From CAYRML01 sp964425485 (GTDB lineage: Bacteria; Bacillota; Dehalobacteriia; UBA4068): 36,932 nucleotides of DNA. The translations under genes were made by a program, and so were the position numbers. The notes beneath the pieces are model-generated. The model was not told the origin of the DNA. It searched no databases and was given only the letters and a program-made list of their open reading frames with translations. Location: positions 1 through 36,932 of the forward strand of contig CAYRML010000008.1 of the NCBI GenBank assembly GCA_964425485.1, given 5' to 3'. Below are positions 16,570 to 23,796 of the stretch, in pieces. Position 1 is the first letter of the stretch. The number at the start of each line of letters is the position of its first letter.

Positions 16570-17265
16570 ATGTTAACAACTGAAACTTATTCCAGAGCAT
16601 TCTGGAACAGCATGAGAAGCAAAAATACCGAAGACAGCATTCTTGAAGAAGCTGTCAATCGTGTCAATGGCTCATATTTCCTACCCGAAGCATCAGCGGA
16701 AAAATATGCGGCGGCATTGGCAAAAGAAAACCTGTTCCGCACCAGGGCCACCTTCGTGAGAGCGAATTCGAGTGGCGGCAGAATTATCACCTCGGATACT
16801 CCCGTTGATGCGGACTGGGTTGGCGAAGGCGGGGCGGTTCCTGAAGCAGAGCTGACAGCCACCAGAATCGCTCTGGGCGAGCATAATCTCGCTTGTATCT
16901 CAGTTTTGGACAGCGATTTTGTCCACCCACGGGTTTCAATATCTCGGACTATCTGCCCCTCGATTTCGCCCGTATCTTCGCGAAAGCGGAGGAGGACGCG
17001 TTTCTCAACGGAGATGGTGTTGGAAAGCCCAAGGGCGTCCTGCACGCCACAGCGGGCGCGGATATTGGTGCAACAACAGCTTCGGCAACAGATATCGCCT
17101 TTGACGAAATTCACAAGGTGTACTTCTCTCTCAAACCGGAATACCGCTCCAATGCGATATGGGTCATGAACGACGAGACCGCGCTCGGACTGCGGGACCT
17201 CAAGGATAGCACAGGCAACTATCTCTGGCGCGGTGCGGCGGATACGCTGCTCGGCAATCCGCTCT
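16570..17265 (+). pseudogene. HK97-type phage major capsid protein, frameshifted and 3'-truncated
   Basis: An AGGAGG site precedes ATG 16570. The N-terminal part (MLTTETYSRAFWNSMRSK ... TDTPVDADWVGEGG-like, EHNLACISVLDSDFVH) resembles HK97-fold major capsid proteins of Bacillota phages. Near 16925-16935 the homology moves to another frame (GFNISDYLPLDFARIF, AFLNGDGVGKPKG, YRSNAIWVMND), consistent with loss of one base. The match continues to DSTGNYLWRG and LLGNPL at about 17262 and then stops. The remaining third of the capsid and all tail and packaging genes are missing, replaced in frame by recombinase sequence. This is a deletion scar in a prophage. Confidence 0.8.
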
Positions 17266-18413
17266 GCACCAATCCGCCCTACGGATACATTAAAGACCCG
17301 AAGGACAAAACGCACTGGATTGTCGACGCGGAAGCCGCCGAGGTGGTCAAGGCGATTTTCAAAATGTGTATGGAGGGCTTCGGACCCACGCAGATAGCAA
17401 AAAGCCTTGAAAATAGCCAAATTGAAACCCCGACGGCACACCTGAACGGTATGGGCATTAACACGCCCGCCAAGCAGACTGAAACACCATATGCATGGCA
17501 AGCTCGCACGGTAGCCAACATTCTCGCAAAAATCGAGTATCTGGGACACACAGTGAATTTCAAGACCTACAAAAAATCCTACAAGAGCAAAGTGACGGTC
17601 TGGAACAATCCGGAAGACTGGCTGGTCTTTGAAAATACGCACGAAGCGATAATGGACGAACATGTCTGGGAAACCGTCCAGAAAATCCGTGAGGGTAAAC
17701 GCAGACCGTCCCGTATGGGTGAAATGGGTATCCTTTCCGGTATGATGTTCTGCGCGGACTGCGGCGCGAAACTATATCAGGTCAGAGCCAATGGCTGGAC
17801 GCATGACAAGGAATATTTCGTCTGCGCTACCTATCGCAAAAAGAAGGGGCTGTGCAGTTCGCACCAGATACGCAATGTGGTCATTGAGGAACTGGTACTT
17901 GACGATTTGCAGCAGGTCGTATCCTTTGTGAAGGAACACGAGCGAGATTTCATTGCAGCCGCCACGAAGAGTTCAGAAAAGCGGATTGCCGAAGATCTGC
18001 GTACGGCACAGAAGGAATATGAGCAGGGACAGACGCGAATCGCCACACTGGATAAAATCATGCGGAAACTTTACGAAGACCGTGTAATGGAGAACATTGC
18101 AGAGGAACGATTCTACAAGATGTCGGCGGACTATGAATCCGAGCAGAAAATCCTTGTGGAGAGAGCCACGGTGTTAAAACAGACGCTTGATGCCGCAAAG
18201 GAACAGAATCTAAACATCGACCGTTTCCTTAAAATCGTACGCAAATACACGGAAATTACCGATTTGAGCGGTGAAATTATTCGGGACTTCATCGAACGGA
18301 TAATCGTGTACAAGGCTGAAAAGGTCGACGGTGTCCGCACCCAGCGGATTCAAATCATTTACAATTGCATTGGAGCAATCGATTTTCCGAAAATGGACGA
18401 AAAAACGGCATAG
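17266..18413 (+). pseudogene. Large serine recombinase, C-terminal fragment fused to capsid remnant
   Basis: From about PPYGYIKDPKDKTHWIVDAE onward (codons near 17272) the frame encodes the recombinase domain and the zinc-ribbon region of a large serine integrase: EAAEVVKAIFKMC, YLGHTVNFKTYKKSY, then MFCADCGAK with later cysteines in FVCATY and KGLCSSH, a coiled-coil-like segment and the C-terminal IRDFIERIIVYKAEKV. The N-terminal catalytic resolvase domain with its active serine, roughly the first 150 residues, is absent. The open frame continues upstream into capsid sequence (first in-frame start at 16893), so a chimeric 506-residue protein could in principle be made, but it cannot catalyse recombination. 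It ends 58 bases before the attR core. Confidence 0.88.
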
Positions 18414-18441
18414 CCGTAATCCATGACTATGCCGGATTTTT
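18400..18441. terminator. Two-way intrinsic terminator at the right end of the element
   Basis: CGGCATAG (18406-18413) pairs perfectly with CTATGCCG (18427-18434). Six A precede it and GATTTTT follows, so it has a U tract on either strand; on the minus strand the tail is TTTTTT. It overlaps the recombinase stop codon. On the minus strand it lies downstream of comB and can replace the comB terminator that the insertion split. Confidence 0.8.
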
Positions 18442-18471
18442 CAGGGATATAAAATCCCTATGTGAGGACAG

Positions 18472-18480
18472 CCTTAGGGG
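18472..18480 (+). repeat. attR core: right 9-bp direct repeat
   Basis: CCTTAGGGG repeats the left core at 6587. To its right TCTTTTTATT is host terminator and runs into the comB stop codon (TAA, minus strand, 18486-18488). To its left TGTGAGGACAG is element sequence. Confidence 0.8.
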
Positions 18481-18485
18481 TCTTT

Positions 18486-19199
18486 TTATTTCCGTAGAAT
18501 TCCCTTTTCCAGATAAGGAACAACCTGATTATGGCCCAGTTGCGAGCAGAAAAGCAAATCTTTTTCATAACCTATACTTTGCAGCTTGCGGCCATGTTTG
18601 CTGGCCAAAAGGCCTTGCCACAAGTCATGTTCATGTGCTTTGTAGATTTCCAGCGCTATACGGGCGGCATCGGAAAGGACGATATGGGGCGCATCCGGCA
18701 GCAGATGGCTGATGATGGCGCCGGCGCCCAGCACATCATCCAGCGAGGGCTGGCCGCAGGTGCCAGAGCAGAGCAGAACCACCCTCTTTTTGCCCTCTTG
18801 TAGCAATTTTTGGGCTACGGCCGGGGCATTTGTGATGGCTCCCAGCCACAATGCGCCGGCATTTTGGGCTGCGCAGATGGCGGAGGTACCGTTGGTGGTG
18901 CAGGAGATGATGCGGCGGCCGCCAATATTTTCCGCAGTAAATTCCAGCGGGGAATTGCCCAGCTGGAAGCCCTCAATTATATTACCTTTTCTTTCGCCGG
19001 ATAAGATAGCATCGGGATAAGTTTTTTTCAGCGCCAAAGCATCAGCGATTTCTGCGATGGGGATGACTTCGCCGGCGCCATTATCCAGGGCATTGATAAT
19101 GGTGGAGGTGGCGCGCAGCACGTCTATGGCGATAACGGTGGTATTTTGAGAATTATCTATTTTGAATGACTGATGACAAAAAAAGCAGTATATATTCAT
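18486..19199 (-). CDS. comB: 2-phosphosulfolactate phosphatase family protein (ComB)
   Basis: This 237-residue protein belongs to the ComB family, whose characterised member removes phosphate from 2-phosphosulfolactate in coenzyme M synthesis. In bacteria that make no coenzyme M the true substrate is unknown. Family features are VIAIDVLRATSTI (start of the mature fold), LSGERKG, GFQLGNSP, SCTTNGTSAI and LLCSGTCGQPSLDD. The start is ATG 19199, with GGGGGA seven bases upstream; a longer open frame to 19280 has no ribosome site and crosses the promoter. The stop codon is inside the right half of the terminator split by the element. Confidence 0.88.
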   Translation of the reverse strand: MNIYCFFCHQSFKIDNSQNTTVIAIDVLRATSTIINALDNGAGEVIPIAEIADALALKKTYPDAILSGERKGNIIEGFQLGNSPLEFTAENIGGRRIISCTTNGTSAICAAQNAGALWLGAITNAPAVAQKLLQEGKKRVVLLCSGTCGQPSLDDVLGAGAIISHLLPDAPHIVLSDAARIALEIYKAHEHDLWQGLLASKHGRKLQSIGYEKDLLFCSQLGHNQVVPYLEKGILRK

Positions 19200-19242
19200 G
19201 GCGGATTCCCCCGAAACAAGTTCTTTCTTGAAAGATATTGCT

Positions 19243-19271
19243 ATTATATGCGCTATTTTCCTCACTGTCAA
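19243..19271 (-). promoter_or_regulatory. Consensus promoter of comB
   Basis: On the minus strand TTGACA (19266-19271) and TATAAT (19243-19248) are exact consensus boxes with a 17-base spacer, placing the transcript start about 37 bases before the comB ATG. It is one of the strongest-looking promoters in the window. Confidence 0.88.
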
Positions 19272-19458
19272 GAAAGGCAAACCGGCAAAAAATAGCTTTA
19301 TTATTCAAGGAAATTTTATCAATAAGCAGGTAATAAACAATTTATAGCGAATAATTTCCTATTATGGTAAAAACATAAGGATAAGAACATTAGAAAGACG
19401 CTTTTATGCAAATGGCGACAACTGCCCCATAATTTAAGACGACAAAGGAGATTATGCT

Positions 19459-20031
19459 ATGCTGACACAGGAACAAATCATAGAGATGCTGAAAGATAAA
19501 AAGGTGCTGTTGGAGGGCCATTTCCGCCTTTCTTCCGGCCGTCATGCCCAATATTATCTCCAATGCGCCCAGATATTACAATATCCGGAGCAAACGGCCA
19601 TATTGGCCCAGCAAATGGCCGAGGCCTTTGCTGATAAAGAGATCACTGTGGTGGCGGGCCCTGCTATCGGCGCTATTATCTTGGCTTATGAAGTAGCCAG
19701 GGCCATCGGCGTCCGTTCCGTATTCAGCGAAAGGGAAAACGGCGTTATGACATTCCGTCGCGGTTTTCAGCTTTCTCCTGAAGACAGAGTGCTGGTGGTG
19801 GAAGATGTTATCACAACCGGAGGATCCACCAAGGAATTGCTGGAGGCTGTTAAAAATACCCAGGCTACAGTTGTAGGCGTTGGTGCCATAGTTGATAGAA
19901 GCGGTGGCAAGGTGGAATTTGAGGTGCCGTTCAAGCCGTTGCTGACTTTTGAGATCGAAAGTTATATGCCGGAAGAATGCCCGTTTTGCGTGGCCGGAGC
20001 GCCCGCAGCCATCAAGCCGGGCAGCAAATAA
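19459..20031 (+). CDS. pyrE: Orotate phosphoribosyltransferase
   Basis: This 190-residue enzyme joins orotate to PRPP to give OMP in pyrimidine synthesis. The PRPP-binding signature VLVVEDVITTGGST spans about residues 111-124, preceded by the GHFRLSSGRHA substrate loop near residue 20 and the FSERENG segment near 89. The C-terminal CPFCVAGAPAAIKPGSK extension is usual in the PyrE form found in thermophile-like and clostridial lineages. AAAGGAG precedes ATG 19459. It stands alone: no other pyr genes are near. It is divergent from comB across a 259-base region in which I see the comB promoter but no clear pyrE promoter or leader. Confidence 0.95.
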   Translation: MLTQEQIIEMLKDKKVLLEGHFRLSSGRHAQYYLQCAQILQYPEQTAILAQQMAEAFADKEITVVAGPAIGAIILAYEVARAIGVRSVFSERENGVMTFRRGFQLSPEDRVLVVEDVITTGGSTKELLEAVKNTQATVVGVGAIVDRSGGKVEFEVPFKPLLTFEIESYMPEECPFCVAGAPAAIKPGSK

Positions 20032-20066
20032 GCATAAATCAAAGGTAAAAGAGGAGATAAGATTAC

Positions 20067-20528
20067 TTGGATAATATAGTAATAGAAAAAGCCAGGATTG
20101 ATGATGCCGAAAGGCTTTATGAGCTGATCAATAATTATGCTAAAAGAGGGCTGATGCTACCCAAGACCTTGACCTATATATACGAGAATTTGCGTCAATA
20201 TACAGTGGCCAGGTTGGACGGGCAAGTTGTGGGCGTCGGCGCTTTGCGTATTTTTTGGGCCGATCTGGCAGAAATCTGTTCTTTGGCCGTGGATGAAAAC
20301 TATTTGCAACAGGGTATCGGCCGCAGCCTGGTCTCGGCCTTGGAGCAGGAAGCGGTGGAGCTGGGCCTGCATAATGTTTTTGCCCTAACATATCAAACGG
20401 CTTTTTTCTCCGCCCTAAATTATCAGCCTATAGATCGCAGCCTGCTGCCGCAAAAGATCTGGCAGGACTGCCTCAAATGCCTAAAATATGAAAATTGTGA
20501 TGAGCATGCCTTTATTAAAAAATTATAG
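20067..20528 (+). CDS. GNAT acetyltransferase, probable short N-acetylglutamate synthase
   Basis: This 153-residue GNAT protein has motif A with LAVDENYLQQGIGRSL (Q-x-x-G-x-G) for acetyl-CoA. It shares with short ArgA-type enzymes the YAKRGLMLPKTL segment (about residues 24-35), the FALTYQTAFF segment and a C-terminal KIWQDCLKCLKYENCDE cysteine-bearing tail. It is therefore likely to acetylate glutamate in the first step of arginine synthesis, which fits argH elsewhere in the window. The start is TTG 20067, with GAGGAGAT upstream; no in-frame ATG fits the N-terminus. It follows pyrE by 35 bases, probably in one transcript. Confidence 0.8.
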   Translation: MDNIVIEKARIDDAERLYELINNYAKRGLMLPKTLTYIYENLRQYTVARLDGQVVGVGALRIFWADLAEICSLAVDENYLQQGIGRSLVSALEQEAVELGLHNVFALTYQTAFFSALNYQPIDRSLLPQKIWQDCLKCLKYENCDEHAFIKKL

Positions 20529-20642
20529 ATTAAGACAAGCTCCAAGGCCCGCTGAATAGATATAATATTATACTATTGACAGGGGGCTTTTGAAGTTTCG
20601 TTCTCATAAATAAAGTATTCGATATAAAGGGGAGGAATTATT

Positions 20643-21521
20643 GTGAGTATAAAAATTTATTTGGATGGTAAAATGGTTGATAAAGAAGATGCCAAGATCA
20701 GCGTTTTTGACCATGGCCTTTTATACGGGGACGGCGTTTTTGAAGGTATCCGTGCTTATAATGGGCGCGTGTTCAAGCTGAAAGAACATATTGACCGCCT
20801 TTATGAAGGTGCCCATGCCATGCGGCTGCAAATACCCAAAACTAAAGCGGAAATGACGCAGATCGTGTGCGATACCTGCAAGATAAATAATCTCTATGAT
20901 TGCTATATCCGCCTGGTGGTAACCAGAGGTGTCGGTGATCTGGGCTTAGACCCCCGCTCTTGCAAAAACCCCTCCATTTTTTGTATATCGGATAAAATCG
21001 TTCTCTATCCCGATGAATATTATAAAAATGGGCTAACTTTGGCCACTGTGCCCACGCGCCGCAACATCAATGAGGCCTGCAATGTGCGGGTTAAATCCCT
21101 CAATTACCTCAACAATATTTACGCCAAGATGGAATCGGCTCTTTTGAATGTGCCGGAAATTATTTTCCTCAACAATGACGGCTATGTGGCGGAGGCCAGT
21201 GCCGATAATGTCTTTTATGCCAAAAATGGCGTTTTGTATACACCGCCGCTTTATGCCTGCAATTTAGGCGGTATCACCCGCATGACCGTGATGGAGGTTG
21301 CAGCTTCTCTCAATATCGAAGTCAGGGAAACTCTGTTCACCCGTTATGATATGTATAATGCCGATGAATGTTTCGTCACCGGCACGGCGGCGGAATTGGT
21401 GCCGGCCTCGGTTTATGACGGCCGCATTATCGGCACTGGCAAACCCGGCCCCATCTATAAATCGATCCTGGTCGGCTTCAGAGAACTAACTAAGACCGAC
21501 GGCGTGCCTATCTATGATTAA
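20643..21521 (+). CDS. ilvE: Branched-chain amino acid aminotransferase
   Basis: This fold-type IV PLP enzyme (292 aa) interconverts Val, Leu and Ile with their 2-oxoacids. FDHGLLYGDGVFEGIRAY (about residues 22-39) and the PLP lysine Lys151 in VKSLNYLNN are present, as are the GYVAEASADNVF and TRMTVMEVA segments. The start is GTG 20643, preceded by GGGGAGGA. Length is typical. It heads the ilv cluster, 24 bases before ilvD, with a TTGACA in the leader but no convincing -10 at the right spacing. I saw no T-box. Confidence 0.95.
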   Translation: MSIKIYLDGKMVDKEDAKISVFDHGLLYGDGVFEGIRAYNGRVFKLKEHIDRLYEGAHAMRLQIPKTKAEMTQIVCDTCKINNLYDCYIRLVVTRGVGDLGLDPRSCKNPSIFCISDKIVLYPDEYYKNGLTLATVPTRRNINEACNVRVKSLNYLNNIYAKMESALLNVPEIIFLNNDGYVAEASADNVFYAKNGVLYTPPLYACNLGGITRMTVMEVAASLNIEVRETLFTRYDMYNADECFVTGTAAELVPASVYDGRIIGTGKPGPIYKSILVGFRELTKTDGVPIYD

Positions 21522-21545
21522 TAATTACCAAAGGAGAATTTTGTT

Positions 21546-23201
21546 ATGAAAAGTGATATGATGAAGGCAGGGCTCACCAGAGCGCCGCATCGTTCTTTGC
21601 TTTATGCGCTGGGCCTGACCAAAGAAGAAATCGATCGTCCTATAATTGGTATCGTCAATTCCTTTAACGAGGTTGTACCGGGGCATCTGCATTTGCGTAC
21701 TATTGCTGATGCCGTCAAAGCCGGCGTACGCATGGCCGGCGGTACACCGCTGGAATTCCCGGCTATTGCTGTCTGTGACGGCATCGCCATGGGACATGCC
21801 GGCATGAACTATTCTTTGGGCAGTCGTGAACTGATCGCCGACTCCATCGAAGTCATGGCCAATGCCCATGCCTTTGATGCGCTGGTGCTGATTCCCAACT
21901 GTGATAAAGTGGTGCCCGGCATGCTGATGGCGGCGGCACGTTTGGATCTGCCGGCTATTTTTGTCAGCGGCGGGCCCATGCTGACAGGCAGTTGGGGGGA
22001 TAAGACGCTGGACCTGAATTCTCTCTTTGAAGCTGTGGGCGAGGTCAGCGTGGGTAAAATGGATGAAGATGAGTTGCAGCAATTGGAATATAGGGCCTGC
22101 CCCGGCTGCGGCAGCTGCTCCGGCATGTTCACGGCTAATTCTATGAATTGCCTGACAGAGGCCTTGGGCATGGCTTTGCCCGGCAACGGCACTATCCCGG
22201 CTGTGGAAGCGGCCCGATTACGTCTGGCCAAAAACGCTGGTATGAAGATCATGGAATTATTAGAAAAAGATATACGTCCTTCTCAGATCATGACGGCTGC
22301 TGCCTTCAGAAATGCCCTGGTCACCGATATGGCCATGGGTGGCTCCAGCAACACTATCTTACATCTGCCGGCAATCGCTTATGAATTGGGATTGGAATTG
22401 CCTTTATCTTTGGCCAAAGAGATCAGCGGTATCACGCCTCATTTGTGCAAGCTGGCACCTTCCGGCCATTATCATATGCAGGATATGGACAAAGCCGGCG
22501 GTATACATGCCCTTTTGGGCCGATTGGCGGAACTGGGTTTGATCGACGGCTCGCTGATGACGGTCAGCGCCAAGCCTCTTGCCGACAGCTTTTGTCCGGT
22601 ACGAGATCAGGATGTGATCCGCAGTAAGGAGAATGCCTATAGCCAAGTAGGCGGTTTGGCCGTGCTGTGGGGCAATCTGGCGCAAGACGGCGCCGTGGTG
22701 AAAAAGGCCGGCGTTTTGCCGCAAATGATGCAGCATCAGGGTCCGGCCAGGGTTTTTGATGGCGAAGAAACCGCTGTGGAAGCCATTTTATGCGGCAAAA
22801 TCAATGCCGGCGATGTGATGGTGATCCGTTATGAAGGGCCTAAAGGCGGCCCCGGCATGCGGGAAATGTTGCAGCCGACTTCCGCCATCCAAGGTGCAGG
22901 TTTGGGCGACAGCGTGGCCTTGATCACTGACGGTCGTTTCTCCGGTGCCACCAGAGGCGCCTCCATCGGCCATGTTTCTCCGGAAGCTGCGGAAGGTGGG
23001 CTCATAGCCTTGGTTGAGGAGGGAGATCTGATCGCTATTGATATTGCCAATTCCTCTTTGCAGCTTATGGTTGATGAGGCCATATTGGCTGAAAGAAAGG
23101 CCAAATGGCAAAAGCCGGAGCCCAAGATCAAGAAGGGCTATATGTCCAAATATGCGCAAAGGGTGACATCGGCTGCTCAGGGCGCAGTGGCTATAAAATA
23201 A
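21546..23201 (+). CDS. ilvD: Dihydroxy-acid dehydratase
   Basis: This 551-residue iron-sulfur enzyme dehydrates 2,3-dihydroxy acids to 2-oxoacids in isoleucine and valine synthesis. Cluster and family motifs are visible: NSFNEVVPGHLHLR, CDGIAMGHAGM, NCDKVVPGM (Cys119) and CPGCGSCSGMFTANSM (cluster Cys191). The C-terminal GRFSGATRGASIGHVSPEA segment is complete. AAAGGAGA precedes ATG 21546. It follows ilvE in the same transcript. Confidence 0.97.
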   Translation: MKSDMMKAGLTRAPHRSLLYALGLTKEEIDRPIIGIVNSFNEVVPGHLHLRTIADAVKAGVRMAGGTPLEFPAIAVCDGIAMGHAGMNYSLGSRELIADSIEVMANAHAFDALVLIPNCDKVVPGMLMAAARLDLPAIFVSGGPMLTGSWGDKTLDLNSLFEAVGEVSVGKMDEDELQQLEYRACPGCGSCSGMFTANSMNCLTEALGMALPGNGTIPAVEAARLRLAKNAGMKIMELLEKDIRPSQIMTAAAFRNALVTDMAMGGSSNTILHLPAIAYELGLELPLSLAKEISGITPHLCKLAPSGHYHMQDMDKAGGIHALLGRLAELGLIDGSLMTVSAKPLADSFCPVRDQDVIRSKENAYSQVGGLAVLWGNLAQDGAVVKKAGVLPQMMQHQGPARVFDGEETAVEAILCGKINAGDVMVIRYEGPKGGPGMREMLQPTSAIQGAGLGDSVALITDGRFSGATRGASIGHVSPEAAEGGLIALVEEGDLIAIDIANSSLQLMVDEAILAERKAKWQKPEPKIKKGYMSKYAQRVTSAAQGAVAIK

Positions 23202-23215
23202 GTGGGAAATAATTG

Positions 23216-23245
23216 TTGGCAAGATGCATAATTGTATGATACAAT
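23216..23245 (+). promoter_or_regulatory. Candidate promoter before ilvN
   Basis: TTGGCA (23216-23221) and TACAAT (23240-23245) are spaced by 18 bases in the 90-base gap between ilvD and ilvN. The -10 box overlaps an AATTGTA/TACAATT inverted repeat, which could be an operator. Confidence 0.4.
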
Positions 23246-23291
23246 TTTGCTACTTATATATTTGTCTGCCTGACAGAGGGAGGTTTTTATT

Positions 23292-23783
23292 ATGCGGCAT
23301 ACATTATCCGTTCTAGTTGAAAATCGCACAGGAGTATTGGCCAGAGTGGCCGGTTTATTCAGTCGGCGCGGCTTCAATATTGAGAGCCTCTCTGTAGGTG
23401 TGACCGAGCGGGAGGATATCTCCCGCATGACCATAGTTGTGGAAGGTGATGAAAAGATCATCGAGCAAGTCACAAAACAACTATATAAATTGGTGGAGGT
23501 CCTAAAGATAAATAATATTACCGGCGAGCAATTTGTGGATAGGGAAATGGCCCTGTTCCGAGTTTGCACAACGCCGGCCACCCGCGGAGAGATCATGCAG
23601 ATAGTTGATATTTTTCGTGCGCATATACTGGACTTTTGCCATACTTCTATGATAATAGAGGCTACCGGCAGCCAGGATAAGATATCCGGCATTGCCGAAG
23701 CGTTAAAACAGTTCGGCATAAAAGAAGTCGTCCGCACCGGCGAGATTGCTATGGTGCGCGGCGATAAAAGTAAATTGAAGTAG
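23292..23783 (+). CDS. ilvN: Acetolactate synthase, regulatory (small) subunit
   Basis: This 163-residue subunit activates IlvB and confers valine feedback inhibition. The N-terminal ACT domain (HTLSVLVENRTGVLARVAGL, residues 3-22) and the NIESLSVGVTE motif are clear, followed by the second ferredoxin-like domain ending at about residue 158. Length is standard. GAGGGAGG precedes ATG 23292. It stands before ilvB, the reverse of the common ilvB-ilvN order, with 13 bases between. Confidence 0.95.
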   Translation: MRHTLSVLVENRTGVLARVAGLFSRRGFNIESLSVGVTEREDISRMTIVVEGDEKIIEQVTKQLYKLVEVLKINNITGEQFVDREMALFRVCTTPATRGEIMQIVDIFRAHILDFCHTSMIIEATGSQDKISGIAEALKQFGIKEVVRTGEIAMVRGDKSKLK

Positions 23784-23796
23784 GAGGTGGAGGAGT

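Larger units (their letters stand above)
6587..18480. mobile_element. Degraded prophage-like element carrying type I-C cas genes
   Basis: The boundaries are defined by the direct repeat CCTTAGGGG at 6587-6595 and 18472-18480. Joining the left flank to the right flank through one copy gives an 11-bp perfect inverted repeat with loop TTA, A-run on one side and T-run on the other: a complete two-way terminator between iorB and comB. The roughly 11.9 kb between carry cas3-cas5c-cas8c-cas7, an HTH regulator, a phage primase/helicase, an HK97-type capsid fragment and a serine-recombinase fragment located next to the right edge. Primase, capsid and recombinase are broken, while the cas genes are intact. 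A short core repeat and an integrase gene beside one end fit large serine recombinase integration. Confidence 0.85.

Noticed and set aside
16587..17663. 358-codon minus-strand open frame opposite the capsid and recombinase remnants
   Set aside because: The plus strand clearly encodes phage capsid and recombinase segments; the antisense frame has no motif and no ribosome site.
18443..18459. AGGGAT/ATCCCT hairpin inside the right edge of the element
   Set aside because: The stem is perfect but only six base pairs, with no T run following on either strand; the stronger terminator at 18400-18441 explains the region.
20529..20642. T-box or attenuator leader before ilvE
   Set aside because: No specifier stem, T-box sequence or terminator hairpin could be found; only an isolated TTGACA without a matching -10 box.
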